A stretch of DNA of 64,000 nucleotides, from contig NZ_CP046907.1 in assembly GCF_014083985.1 (NCBI RefSeq), positions 4,068,501 through 4,132,500 of the forward strand, written 5' to 3'. The notes under the pieces are model-generated. The model was not told the DNA's origin. It did not search any database and worked only from the letters and a program-made list of their open reading frames with translations. Of the stretch, positions 48,891 to 58,288 are shown piece after piece (within the stretch, counting starts at the first letter, position 1; the number at the start of each line of letters is the position of its first letter). A program made the translations under genes and the position numbers. This DNA is from Streptomyces sp. SCUT-3. GTDB taxonomy: Bacteria; Actinomycetota; Actinomycetes; Streptomycetales; Streptomycetaceae.

Positions 48891-49688
48891 TCAACGGAAT
48901 TGGTCGGGGGTGCCGCTCCCGCCGCGCGCCCCCGGCGTGCCGTCCATGGTGCTGCGCCGCGCACCGGCGGACGATGACGGACGACGCACTGCGTCTGTGA
49001 CCGATTGCACGGAACTCGCCGTCTGCCGCAGCACCTCGGGCCGGGTGACGACGATGCGCCTGCGCATGGTGAGGATCGCGCCCCGTTTGCGCAGCTTCTC
49101 CAGTGCGCGGGCGACCGCCTCGCGGGAGGCGCCGACGCAGCCCGCCAGTTCGCGCTGCGACAGGGGCACCCGCAGGGCGATGCCCTCGGGGGTCTCCTGC
49201 CCGTGCTGCTCGGCCAGGTCGAGCAGCAGCCGGGCGAGGCGCTCGTCCACCCTGTGCGCGGCGGACTCCAGGCGCTTGCGGTCGCCGGTGCGCAGCCGGT
49301 CCGCGAGCAGGCCCAGGAGCACGACGGCCACCTTGGGCCTGGTCTCCAGGTGCGCGACGAAGTCCTCCGAGCGGACGGTGACCACCCGGACCGGGCCCAG
49401 GGTGGTCACCCGGGCGGAGCGGGGCCGGCCGTCGATCGCGGCCAGTTCGCCGACCACGTCGCCGGGCCCGCGCAGAGCCAGCAGCGCCTCGTGCCCGTTG
49501 GCGGAGGTCGCGGTCACCTTGAGCCAGCCGTCGAGGACGAGCAGGACGTGCCGGGACGGCTCGCCCTCGTGGAGGACGACGGTGTCGTCGGGCAGCGGCT
49601 GGGGGACGCCGAGCGCCAGCAGTTCCTGCCGGGCGGCGGGTTCCAGGCGGGCCAGGAAGGGCACGCGGTCGCCCAGCGCGGAAGACAA
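48891..49688 (-). CDS. Crp/Fnr-family cyclic nucleotide receptor and regulator
   Basis: 265 residues, TTG start. The cNMP-binding domain keeps the phosphate-binding cassette: GDVVGELAAIDGRPRSARV (Gly80, Glu81, Arg90, Ser91), so cyclic nucleotide binding is likely. A dimerisation helix and a winged helix follow (PLSQRELAGCVGASREAVARALEKLRKRG, about 178-208). The last 40 residues are a Ser/Arg/Gly-rich extension. First gene of the cyclase operon on the minus strand (24 bp gap), so the operon encodes both a cyclic-nucleotide maker and a likely reader. Confidence 0.88.
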   Translation of the reverse strand: MSSALGDRVPFLARLEPAARQELLALGVPQPLPDDTVVLHEGEPSRHVLLVLDGWLKVTATSANGHEALLALRGPGDVVGELAAIDGRPRSARVTTLGPVRVVTVRSEDFVAHLETRPKVAVVLLGLLADRLRTGDRKRLESAAHRVDERLARLLLDLAEQHGQETPEGIALRVPLSQRELAGCVGASREAVARALEKLRKRGAILTMRRRIVVTRPEVLRQTASSVQSVTDAVRRPSSSAGARRSTMDGTPGARGGSGTPDQFR

Positions 49689-49810
49689 TGCCGAACCCCC
49701 GTCCCCGCCGCGACACGGAACAACATGACGGTCAGTCAGAAAATCCGTCGATGCGAATGGTAGGGCGGGCGGGACGGGGAAGGCGGAGTGTTTTCGGAAC
49801 CGGCGACTTC

Positions 49811-49845
49811 GGGATCGTTCCCGATCGTTTGCCGATCGGTTGTGG
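49811..49845. promoter_or_regulatory. Palindromic promoter region of the Crp-type gene
   Basis: GGGATCGTTCCC (49811-49822), then two CGATCG copies (49822-49827 and 49833-49838). Roughly 125-150 bp upstream of the Crp-type start. Possible autoregulatory sites; no consensus promoter assigned. Confidence 0.3.
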
Positions 49846-49856
49846 TCGCCGGAGGG

Positions 49857-50267
49857 TTACTGCTGGTCCTCGGCATTGATCATGAAGTTGGCGGCGTGGA
49901 GCATGTAGTCCCACAGCTGCCGCTCGTACCGCTCCTCCAGGCCGAGCTCGTCGACCGCCGTCCGCATGTGCCGCAGCCAGGCGTCGTGCGCGGCCCGGTC
50001 CACCCGGAACGGCGCGTGGCGCATGCGCAGCCGGGGGTGGCCGCGCAGCTCGCCGTAGGTGCGGGGGCCGCCCCAGTACTGCATCAGGAACAGTGCGAGC
50101 CGCTCCTCGGCCGGCCCGAGGTCCTCCTCCGGGTACATCGGACGCAGCAGGGGATCCTCGGAAACCCCCTGGTAGAAACGGTGCACCAGGCGACGGAAGG
50201 TCTCCTCCCCGCCCACCGCGTCGAAGAACGTCTGCTGCTCGAGCGTGTCGCGCCGGATCTCAGTCAC
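49857..50267 (-). CDS. glbO: Truncated hemoglobin group II (GlbO-like)
   Basis: 136 residues, a 2-on-2 globin. FFDAVGGEETFRRLVHRFYQGVSEDPLLRPMYPEEDL gives the pre-A/B region, MQYWGGP the CD/E region, and RLRMRHAPFRVDRAAHDAWLRHMRTAVDEL includes the proximal His (MRHAPF) and the G helix. Trp in LWDYM matches group II. GTG 50267 chosen. Binds O2/NO; in related bacteria it aids redox or NO tolerance. Upstream of and on the same strand as the Crp-type gene, with about 170 bp between. Confidence 0.92.
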   Translation of the reverse strand: MTEIRRDTLEQQTFFDAVGGEETFRRLVHRFYQGVSEDPLLRPMYPEEDLGPAEERLALFLMQYWGGPRTYGELRGHPRLRMRHAPFRVDRAAHDAWLRHMRTAVDELGLEERYERQLWDYMLHAANFMINAEDQQ

Positions 50268-50373
50268 CCCCCCATCGTCGCAGACGTGCCCGCCCCCGCC
50301 GGAAGCCCCGCGACGGCCCCGCCCGACGGGCCCGTGCGGCGGGGCGGGCGGCGGGGCGGGCGGCGGGGCGGGG

Positions 50374-51378
50374 TCAGGAGCGGCGCAGGGTGATGGTGGT
50401 CCAGGCGCCGACGTGCACGCGGTCCCCCTCCCGGAGCGGGACGGGCACGAACGGCTCGACGGACCGCTCCGAGCCGTTGACCGTCGTGCCGTTGGTCGAC
50501 TGCCGGTCGACGAGCGACCAGGTGCCGTCCGACTGGCGGACGAGGACGGCGTGCCGGTGCGAGACCCCGGGGTCCTCGAAGGCCCCCGACAGGTCGATGC
50601 CCGGGACCTCGCCCGTCGCGTTCCGCCTGCGGCCGACGGTGACCTCGCCGCCGGCGAGCGGGACGTGCCGCTCGGGCGCGTGGGAGGGGAAGCGCAGGCC
50701 GCGCGCGTCCGGGCCGCTGCGGGCCAGCATGGCCTCGAAGTACCCGCGGTCGGCCGCCACCACCGCGGTCCAGCCGGTCTCCCACCCGCTGCCGGACGGG
50801 GCCCTGCCGCCGGCGGGCGGGGAGAGCAGGAAGTCCCCGTCGTCCTCGTGTCCGCCCTGGTCACCGGGGGTGTTCCGGGCCTCGTGCCCGCCGCGGCCGA
50901 CGAGCCCGTCGTCCTCGCCGACGCGGTCGGCCGCGCGGCTCCAGCCGCCCTCGCCGTACGTCTCCGGGCTGTCGTCGTCCTCGACGGCGCCGGGGGCCTC
51001 CGGCGGCAGCGGCCCGGGGCCGGGGACCGGCCCGGACGCGGGGACCGGCGGGGGAGCGGGAGGTGCGTACTCGGGCGGCGCGGTGGGCGGCACCGCGAGC
51101 CGGGCGAACCCGCCGGTGAACCCGTTGACGGCCGGACCGGGGGTCGGAGCAGGGGGCTGCGCCGGGACCGGAGCAGGGTGTGCCGCCGGTTCCTGGGCCG
51201 GGGCCGGGAAAGGCATCCGGGTCGGGGCCGGGAACGGCACCTGGGCCGGAACCTGGGGAGCCTCCCGGGGCATGGGCGGGAAGGGCGGCGGCGCCACCGG
51301 TCCCTCGACGGTGCGGTGACCGCACACCTCGCAGCGGTCGCCGTCGTCCGAACGGTGGCCGTACGGGCAGGTCGGCAT
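50374..51378 (-). CDS. FHA-domain protein with N-terminal zinc ribbon
   Basis: 334 residues. Starts MPTCPYGHRSDDGDRCEVCGH, two Cys pairs of a zinc ribbon, then a 150-residue Pro/Ala-rich linker, and a C-terminal FHA domain (VTVGRRRNATGEVPGIDL; DPGVSHRHAVLV; DRQSTNGTTVNG; LREGDRVHVGAWTTITL) with the phosphothreonine-binding SxxH and NG residues present. Adjacent to a PP2C phosphatase gene, so it probably reads Ser/Thr phosphorylation controlled by that enzyme; the kinase is not in the window. Confidence 0.88.
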   Translation of the reverse strand: MPTCPYGHRSDDGDRCEVCGHRTVEGPVAPPPFPPMPREAPQVPAQVPFPAPTRMPFPAPAQEPAAHPAPVPAQPPAPTPGPAVNGFTGGFARLAVPPTAPPEYAPPAPPPVPASGPVPGPGPLPPEAPGAVEDDDSPETYGEGGWSRAADRVGEDDGLVGRGGHEARNTPGDQGGHEDDGDFLLSPPAGGRAPSGSGWETGWTAVVAADRGYFEAMLARSGPDARGLRFPSHAPERHVPLAGGEVTVGRRRNATGEVPGIDLSGAFEDPGVSHRHAVLVRQSDGTWSLVDRQSTNGTTVNGSERSVEPFVPVPLREGDRVHVGAWTTITLRRS

Positions 51379-51607
51379 CGTGGAACCCCTCAGTCGTCGT
51401 CCCGAAGCTCCGTCCGGACGCGCTGCGTTCCCGCCCCCGCGGCCCCCGGCCGCGCCCGGGTGCCCGTCCCGCCCGCCTCGGCTGCTCTCGCCTTCAGCCG
51501 AACAGTATCGGCGTACGCGGCGGCGCCCGTCCACGGCCCCGTCCACGACCCCGGGCGCGGCTGCGGACAGCGGTCGAGGAGCGGGGGCGGTCAGGGCGCG
51601 GGGGCGG

Positions 51608-52417
51608 TCAGGGGATCGAGGGGGGCCGCACCGGCTGAGGGGGAAAGGCCATCACGGCGACGGTGATGTTGTCGTGCCCGCCTCCCTCCAGGGCGAAGTC
51701 CAGCAGGGTCCGGGCGCAGTCCAGAGGCCTGGTGCGGGCGTCGGGCGGCAGTACCGAGGCCAGGGCGGCCGCGGACTCGGCGTAGTTCCACAGCCCGTCG
51801 GTGCACACGACCACCACGCCGGGCTCCTCGGGGCGGAAGGAGACGGTGTGCGGGTCGACCTCCAGGGCGTCCGCCCCCAGCCAGCCGGTGATGGCGTGGG
51901 CCCGCTCGTCGGCGTACGCCTCGTCCCGGGACATCAGTCCGACGGCGACCATGCGCTCGGCCCAGGAGTCGTCCTCGGTGAGCCGCTCGGCCTTCGAGGT
52001 CCGGTCGTCCGGCACCCAGTAGGCCCGGCTGTCGCCGACCCAGCTGACGGTCACGATGCCGCCCGTGCACAGCGCGGCGACGTAGGTGCAGGCCGGCGCG
52101 TTGTGGTCGGGGCTGGGCCCGTCGACCAGACCGGCGACGGCCTCGCCCGCGGCCAGCACGGCGTCGTGCATGGCCTGCCTGCCGTCCCCGCCCGCCTCCA
52201 GCGCGGCGAGGACGGACGCCTTGCCGCGGGCTGCGGCCGCCGCGGACGCCTCGTCGGGGCGGGTCGCCGAGGACACGCCGTCGCAGACCACCGCCACCAC
52301 CGCGGTGCCGTCCGGTTCCGGCAGCGCCGTCACGGCGATGTCGAACGCGTCCTCGTTGCGGTGGTGGCGAAGCCCGCGGTCGCTGACCGCCGCCACGCCA
52401 TCCAACTCGCGCTCCAT
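51608..52417 (-). CDS. PP2C-type serine/threonine phosphatase
   Basis: 269 residues. Motifs: DRGLRHHRNEDAF (metal Asp and RNED), VAVVCDGVSSA, VSWVGDSRAYW, VVVVCTDGLWNYAE and GGHDNITVAV: the full set of PPM metal residues. ATG 52417; the frame stays open another 128 codons upstream, but that part is Ala/Pro/Arg-rich and probably non-coding. Together with the FHA gene it forms a phospho-signalling pair. Confidence 0.92.
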   Translation of the reverse strand: MERELDGVAAVSDRGLRHHRNEDAFDIAVTALPEPDGTAVVAVVCDGVSSATRPDEASAAAAARGKASVLAALEAGGDGRQAMHDAVLAAGEAVAGLVDGPSPDHNAPACTYVAALCTGGIVTVSWVGDSRAYWVPDDRTSKAERLTEDDSWAERMVAVGLMSRDEAYADERAHAITGWLGADALEVDPHTVSFRPEEPGVVVVCTDGLWNYAESAAALASVLPPDARTRPLDCARTLLDFALEGGGHDNITVAVMAFPPQPVRPPSIP

Positions 52418-52895
<478 letters not shown>

Positions 52896-54194
52896 TCACC
52901 GCCGTGCCCCGTCGCGCGGGCCGGCGTCCTTCCGGAATCCGGCCCGCGGGCCCGCGGGCCCGCCCCGGTCGGCGGGGAGGAGTTCCGCGGCCGCCTGCCG
53001 GTAGCGCCGCACCGCGCGTTCCGCCGCGCGCAGGTCGCACGGGGCGCTCCACAGCAACCGCCTCGCCCGGTCGTGGTGTTCCACCAGTTCGGGGTCCCCG
53101 TCGTACCCGAACCGGTTCACCCTCGCGCGGCAGGAGTCCAACTCGCCGCGCAACCGCGCACGCACCGCCAGCGGTTCGGTGACCGCGGCCAACGACTCGC
53201 GGGCACGCACCAGTTCGGCGTCCGCCTCCTCCTCCAGCCGGTCCAGCACGGGGGACAGCCGGTGCCACTGCCCGTCCCTGCGGTACTCGGAAGCGGTCAC
53301 CAGCTGCCGGTGGAGGGCGGCCGGTGCGCCGGTGACCGCGGGCACCTCGACGGCGGCGATTCCCGCCAGTACCTCGCCGCGGGCGGCGCGCGCCTCGTTC
53401 AGCGTGCGGTCGGCCCGGGAGAGCACGTCACGCACCCGCAGCAGCCGCTGGTCGGCGTCCTCGCGGACGTGCATCACGGTCTCGACCTCGCGGCGGATCT
53501 CCTCCAGGCGCCGCTCCGCCCGGCCGTAGCCGCCGACGGCCACCCTGCCCCCGCCCGACGGCAGCGGGCGCCAGAAGCGCAGCGGGTCCCGCAACGCCTC
53601 GCCCCGCATGCGGGCCAGCTCGTCGGCGAGTTCGTCCAGGCCGTCGGCCGCAGGGTGCCCGCCGGGGTGCATCCCGAGCGCGTGCGCGAGGGACCGCACG
53701 CGCCGCAGCTCGGCCGTGAGCAGGTCGATCCGTGCGGGCAGGGACGACCAGACGGCCTCCGCGGCGGTGACGACGGCCATGGCGCGGGCGTACTGCTCGT
53801 TCATCCGCTCGGCCAGCACCTCCAGGCCGGTGCACTCGGCCGTGCGTCCCGGGCCGCCGGGAACCGTAACGCCCGACCCGCGCAGCAGCTCGGTCAGTTC
53901 GGCCAGTTCCTCCCGCGACGGGCGGCTCCGGCGGCCGCGCACCTCACGGGCCCGGGCGAGCGCCGCGTCCCACGCTTCGAAGTGCGCCCACAGCCCCGAC
54001 ACCGCCTCCCCGGCCGCGGCCCAGCGCTCCTCGGTGACGCCGCTCAGGTCGGCGCCCTCCAGCAGCCTGCGGCCGGAGTGGTCCTGCAGCGCCGACAGCG
54101 CGGACTCGACGGAGTCGCGCTCCGCCCCGAGACGCGCGAGCGCGCGGTCCACCTCCTCCCGGCTCATCACCGGACCGGCCGGATCCACCGCCAT
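52896..54194 (-). CDS. Helical coiled-coil protein, unknown function
   Basis: 432 residues, Glu/Arg/Ala/Leu-rich, predicted mostly alpha-helical with several coiled coils (SREEVDRALARLGAERDSVESALSALQDH; ELLRG; LDELADELARMRGEAL). Two segments with repeated Arg/Glu (RRLEEIRREVETVMHVRED). No catalytic motif, signal peptide or TM segment. ATG 54194 chosen. It lies upstream of a PP2C/FHA pair on the same strand and may be their substrate or scaffold; that is inference. Confidence 0.7.
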   Translation of the reverse strand: MAVDPAGPVMSREEVDRALARLGAERDSVESALSALQDHSGRRLLEGADLSGVTEERWAAAGEAVSGLWAHFEAWDAALARAREVRGRRSRPSREELAELTELLRGSGVTVPGGPGRTAECTGLEVLAERMNEQYARAMAVVTAAEAVWSSLPARIDLLTAELRRVRSLAHALGMHPGGHPAADGLDELADELARMRGEALRDPLRFWRPLPSGGGRVAVGGYGRAERRLEEIRREVETVMHVREDADQRLLRVRDVLSRADRTLNEARAARGEVLAGIAAVEVPAVTGAPAALHRQLVTASEYRRDGQWHRLSPVLDRLEEEADAELVRARESLAAVTEPLAVRARLRGELDSCRARVNRFGYDGDPELVEHHDRARRLLWSAPCDLRAAERAVRRYRQAAAELLPADRGGPAGPRAGFRKDAGPRDGARR

Positions 54195-54441
54195 GGCACT
54201 CCTCTCCGTCGCGCGCCCGCACCTGCGGCCACGGCGGACGGTCGCAGGGACTCCGCTGCTCCTGCTGCTCCTGCCGCTCCCGCGGTTTCCGGCCGAGGAC
54301 CGCTCGTCGCTTCCCCTCCACGGGTTGTCCATGCCGCAGTCGCGGTAATCCTCCCGGGCCGCATCCGTCCGCCGCGACCGTTGCCCCCGGCGTGTCCGGC
54401 CCCGTGCCGCACCCGGGCCCCGTGCCGCGCCCGGACCCCTG

Positions 54442-55530
54442 TCAATCCCGGTCCGTGTCCCGCCCGCCGGCCGCCCCGCCGGGCAGGGCGGCCCGCAGGC
54501 GGGCCTGCGCCTGCGGCGGGCAGACCCCGCCGGTGACGAGGTCCAGGCCCAGCAGGGCCGCCCCGATCACCGGGGGGCCGGTGAACAGCCTCGGGACCGC
54601 CCGCGGCGCCCGTGCCCGCAGCAGCTCCCGGACGGCCTCCGTCAGCAGCGGCCGGCGGGCGGCGAGCACACCGCCGCCGAGCACCACGACGGTCTCCTCC
54701 GCCAGCAGCCCCAGCCGTTCCAGGGCGACCGCCGCGAGCGCCACGACCTCCTCCGCCTGACGGCGCACCAGCCGCACCGCCACCGGGTCGCCCTCCTCCG
54801 CGGCCGCGAACAGCACCGGGACCAGTTCGTGGCGGCGGGAGGACGGCACCGAGCCGAGGTGGAGCGCCTCGATCAGCGCGCCCATGTCCGGCAGGCCGAA
54901 GTGCGCGGGCAGGGCCCGTGCCAGGGAGGTCGGTCCGCCCCGCCCGTCCCAGGCGCGGGCGGCCCACCACACGGCCTCCTCCGCGAGGAAGGCGCCGCCG
55001 CCCCAGTCGCCGGAGATCCGGCCGACCGCCGGGAACCGCGCGGTGCGGCCGTCGGCCCGCATCCCGGCGCAGTTGATCCCCGCCCCGCAGACCACCGCCA
55101 CGCCCTGCGGCCCGTCGGCGCCCGCCCGCAGCAGCGCGAAGACGTCGTTGGCGACCCGGGTGCGCACGCCCCATCCGTGCCGCCGGAACTCCGCCTCCAG
55201 GGCCTGTTCCTCCACCGGCAGGTCGGCGTTGGCCAGGCAGGCCGAGACCTGTTCGACCAGCGGCCGGCCGTCCCCCGGTGCGAGTCCGGCGGCCGCGGCC
55301 GCCGCGGCGACCAGGGGCGCCAGGCCGTCCACGGCGGCCGCCGCGCCCGTCACCGGCGGCTGGAAGCCGCCGCCGCGGGCGGTGCCGAGGACGGTGCCGT
55401 CCGGGCCGACGAGCGCCACGTCGGTCTTGCTGTTGCCCGCGTCGAAGGCCAGCACGCCGCCCGGGACCACAGGGCCGGCCGGGGATCCCGCGGCCGAGGG
55501 CCCCGCGGCCGGGGGTTCCGGCACGCTCAC
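54442..55530 (-). CDS. BadF/BadG-type N-acetylglucosamine kinase-like protein
   Basis: 362 residues, ASKHA fold. FDAGNSKTDVALV is the phosphate-1 loop, GAGINCAG and GDWGGGAFLAEEA the adenosine/phosphate-2 parts, VVLGGGVLAARRPLL the adenosine site, all as in bacterial GlcNAc kinases of this family. GTG 55530 overlaps the GH4 stop (GTGA), so translation is coupled. Probably phosphorylates a sugar released by the GH4 enzyme or a related hexosamine. Confidence 0.87.
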   Translation of the reverse strand: MSVPEPPAAGPSAAGSPAGPVVPGGVLAFDAGNSKTDVALVGPDGTVLGTARGGGFQPPVTGAAAAVDGLAPLVAAAAAAAGLAPGDGRPLVEQVSACLANADLPVEEQALEAEFRRHGWGVRTRVANDVFALLRAGADGPQGVAVVCGAGINCAGMRADGRTARFPAVGRISGDWGGGAFLAEEAVWWAARAWDGRGGPTSLARALPAHFGLPDMGALIEALHLGSVPSSRRHELVPVLFAAAEEGDPVAVRLVRRQAEEVVALAAVALERLGLLAEETVVVLGGGVLAARRPLLTEAVRELLRARAPRAVPRLFTGPPVIGAALLGLDLVTGGVCPPQAQARLRAALPGGAAGGRDTDRD

Positions 55531-56825
55531 GCCCACGCCAGGTGGTCCCGGTTGTGGGCGATCAGACGGTCGGTCAGCTTCTCGGCGTACTCGAACTGTC
55601 CGACCAGGGGGTGGGCGAGCAGCGCGTCGAAGACGCGGTCCCGGCCGCCGTGCAGCGCGGCCTCCAGGGCCAGGTGCTCGTAGGCGGTGACGGCCGAGAC
55701 CAGCCCCGCGTACAGCGGTTCCAGCGGGGCGACGGGCAGCGGCACCGCACCGGAGGGGCCCACCGCGGCCGGCACCTCCACCACCGCGTCGTCGGGGAGG
55801 AACGGCAGGGTGCCGTTGTTGAAGGTGTTGACCACCTGGACGTTGCGCACCGCCCCGGCGCCGCCCGGCCCCTCCAGCACGCCCGGCCCGTCCGCGCGGC
55901 CCAGTAGGGCGGCGGTCAGTGCGACGGCCGCCTCCGAGTAGTGGGCGCCGCCGCGTGTCCCGAGCAGTTCGGGTTTCTCGTCCAGTGCCGGGTCGGCGTA
56001 CATCTCCAGCAGTCGTCGCTCCGTCGCCGCCACCTCGGACGCGCGCGACGGCCCGGTGCGCAACTGCCGCACGACCTCGTCGTGGGCGTAGAAGTAGCGC
56101 AGGTAGTAGGAGGGGACGACGCCGAGGCGGGCGATCACCGGGAGGGGCATGTGCAGCAGCCCGGCGATCCGTTCGCCGTGCTCGGCCAGCAGGCGGGGGA
56201 GGACCTCCTGCCCGTCGACGCGCACCCCGCGCTCCCAGGTGAGGTGGTTCAGCCCGACGTGGTCGAGCTCGACCTGCTCGGGCCGGACCCCCAGCATCGC
56301 CGCGAACCTGTACTGGAACCCGACGGCGACGTTGCACAGCCCCACGGCCCGGTGCCCGGCGGTCAGCAGGGCGCGGGTGACGATGCCCACGGGGTTGGTG
56401 AAGTCGACGATCCACGCGTCCGGGTTGGCCCGGCGCACCCGTTCGGCGATCCCCAGCACCACCGGGACCGTGCGGAGCGCCTTGGCCAGGCCGCCGGCGC
56501 CGGTGGTCTCCTGGCCGACGCAACCGCACTCCAGCGGCCAGGTCTCGTCGTTCTCGCGGGCGGCCTGGCCGCCGACGCGCAGCTGCAGCAGCACCGCGTC
56601 CGCCCCGTCGACGGCCGCCTCCAGGTCGCCGGTGGTGGTGATCCGGGCGGGGTGGCCCTGCCGGGCGAGGATCCGCCGGGCCAGGCCGCCGACCGGTCCC
56701 AGCCGGTCGGCCGCCGGGTCCATCAGGGCCAGCTCCTCCACCGGGAGGATGTCGCGCAACCGGGCCAAACCGTCGACGAGCTCGGGGGTGTAGGTCGAAC
56801 CCCCGCCGATCACTGCCAGCTTCAC
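55527..56825 (-). CDS. GH4 family 6-phospho-beta-glucosidase-like enzyme
   Basis: 432 residues. NAD-binding N-terminus KLAVIGGGSTYTPELVDGL, then LRVGGQAARENDE, the metal/active-site region CNVAVGFQYRFAAMLG and DHVGLNHLTWERG (His and Cys ligands), all GH4 hallmarks. These enzymes need NAD+ and Mn2+ and cleave phosphorylated glycosides by an elimination mechanism. GTG start. First gene of a two-gene unit with the sugar kinase. A cytoplasmic role in disaccharide or chitin-derived sugar use is inferred. Confidence 0.93.
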   Translation of the reverse strand: MKLAVIGGGSTYTPELVDGLARLRDILPVEELALMDPAADRLGPVGGLARRILARQGHPARITTTGDLEAAVDGADAVLLQLRVGGQAARENDETWPLECGCVGQETTGAGGLAKALRTVPVVLGIAERVRRANPDAWIVDFTNPVGIVTRALLTAGHRAVGLCNVAVGFQYRFAAMLGVRPEQVELDHVGLNHLTWERGVRVDGQEVLPRLLAEHGERIAGLLHMPLPVIARLGVVPSYYLRYFYAHDEVVRQLRTGPSRASEVAATERRLLEMYADPALDEKPELLGTRGGAHYSEAAVALTAALLGRADGPGVLEGPGGAGAVRNVQVVNTFNNGTLPFLPDDAVVEVPAAVGPSGAVPLPVAPLEPLYAGLVSAVTAYEHLALEAALHGGRDRVFDALLAHPLVGQFEYAEKLTDRLIAHNRDHLAWA

Positions 56826-56946
56826 GGTGTCTTCCCCTCGCTCCGGACCCTCCCGAGGCGCCCGTGACTGCCCGGTGCCGCTCGGGACTGCTCAGTACTC
56901 CTCAGTACTCCTCAGGAGTGTTCCGGACCGGCGGCCCCGGCGGGGC

Positions 56947-58035
56947 TCACTTGGACAGACCCGCACCGCCGGCCTGGAGCTGCTGGCCCGGCAGGGGGGA
57001 GGCCGCGGCGGACTGGGGGGAGGAGGGGTTGGCCAGGGCGGAGGGCGGCGAGATCCCGGCGGACGGGTCCGCGTCCTCCGCCGCGGGGGCCGCGACGGGC
57101 AGCCCGCCGACGATCCTGATGCCGGAGCGGTCCAGGGCCTGCTTGATCCGCAGGCGCAGTTCCCGCTCCACCGCCAGGTTCCGGCCCGGCATCGTCTTGG
57201 CACGTACCTGCAGGGTCATGGACTCGGCCGTGACGTCGGACAGCCCCAGCAGTTCGACGGGCTCCCACAGGGCCTCGTTCCACGGCTCCTCCGCGCCCAT
57301 CTCCTCGGTCGCCCCGGCGACGGCCTTGCGCACCCGGTCCAGGTCCTCGTGGTAGCCGACCCGCACGTCCACCAGGGCGGTCGCCCAGCCCTGGCTGAGG
57401 TTCCCGATCCGCTTGACCTCGCCGTTGCGCACGTACCAGATCTCGCCGTTGTCGCCGCGCAGCTTCGTCACCCGCAGGCCGACCTCGACCACCGTGCCGG
57501 AGGCCACGCCCGCGTCGACCACGTCGCCGACGCCGTACTGGTCCTCCAGGATCATGAAGACGCCGGAGAGGAAGTCCGTCACCAGGTTCCGTGCGCCGAA
57601 ACCGATCGCCACGCCCGCGACGCCGGCGCTGGCCAGCAGCGGCGCCAGGTTGATGTTCAGCACCGACAGCACGGTCAGCGCGGCCGTGCCCATGATCACG
57701 AACGAGGCGACGCTGCGCAGTACCGAGCCGATGGCCTCGGACCGCTGGCGGCGGCGCTCGGCGTTCACCAGCAGCCCGCCCAGCCTCCCCGGCGCGCTGC
57801 CGCCCCGGGCCATCCGGGCGACCAGCTTGGTGATCATGCGGCGGACCAGGGCCCGCAGCACCACGGCCAGGGCGATCACGAACAGGATCCGCAGGCCGCC
57901 GGCCAGCCAGTCCTGCCAGTTCTCGTCCACCCATCCGGCGGCGTTGACAGCGGTGGTGTGGGCCTCGTCGACGGTGGTCACACCGGGGATCGGCGAGTCC
58001 GCGAGCAGCGGGGCGGTCGTTGTGGACCGGAACAC
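56947..58035 (-). CDS. MscS-family mechanosensitive channel
   Basis: 362 residues from GTG 58035 (GGAAGG upstream); ATG 58086 is an alternative. N-terminal TM helices (LRILFVIALAVVLRALVRRMI; SVASFVIMGTAALTVLSVLNI) lead to the pore helix LASAGVAGVAIGFGARNLVTDFLSGVFMI, rich in Gly/Ala as in MscS TM3, then the beta domain (VGDVVDAGVASGTVVEVGLRVTKLRGDNGEIWYVRNGEV). The C-terminus is a disordered Ala/Ser/Pro tail. Releases solutes under hypo-osmotic shock. Confidence 0.92.
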   Translation of the reverse strand: MFRSTTTAPLLADSPIPGVTTVDEAHTTAVNAAGWVDENWQDWLAGGLRILFVIALAVVLRALVRRMITKLVARMARGGSAPGRLGGLLVNAERRRQRSEAIGSVLRSVASFVIMGTAALTVLSVLNINLAPLLASAGVAGVAIGFGARNLVTDFLSGVFMILEDQYGVGDVVDAGVASGTVVEVGLRVTKLRGDNGEIWYVRNGEVKRIGNLSQGWATALVDVRVGYHEDLDRVRKAVAGATEEMGAEEPWNEALWEPVELLGLSDVTAESMTLQVRAKTMPGRNLAVERELRLRIKQALDRSGIRIVGGLPVAAPAAEDADPSAGISPPSALANPSSPQSAAASPLPGQQLQAGGAGLSK

Positions 58036-58288
58036 TGGGTTGCCTTCCGTTCGGCCTGGTCCTCCTGAGGACGCTCCGGGACCCATCAACACTAACCGGC
58101 CCGAACGGCCCCTCCCGCCGGACTCCGCAGGAGCAAACGCCCGTTCCGCTGGGCAATCAAGGAGTGTGGTCGAAAACACCTCTGGTCCGTTACGTGCTCT
58201 TGGTGGCGCCGCCGCCCGGGTTGCCGACACACTGGAGGAGATCGTCCCGGCGCGAGCCACGCGTCGCCGGCGTTACAAGGAGGCACCC

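Noticed and set aside
43680..49688. Calling the cyclase operon a canonical Pycsar system
   Set aside because: Canonical Pycsar has two genes; here three additional proteins are present and the cyclase has an altered active-site residue. Treated as related, not identical.
54442..56825. DasR (dre) operator for the GlcNAc-kinase/GH4 genes
   Set aside because: No sequence near the dre consensus was seen upstream; the ACTCCTCAGGAGT palindrome near 56900-56925 does not match it.
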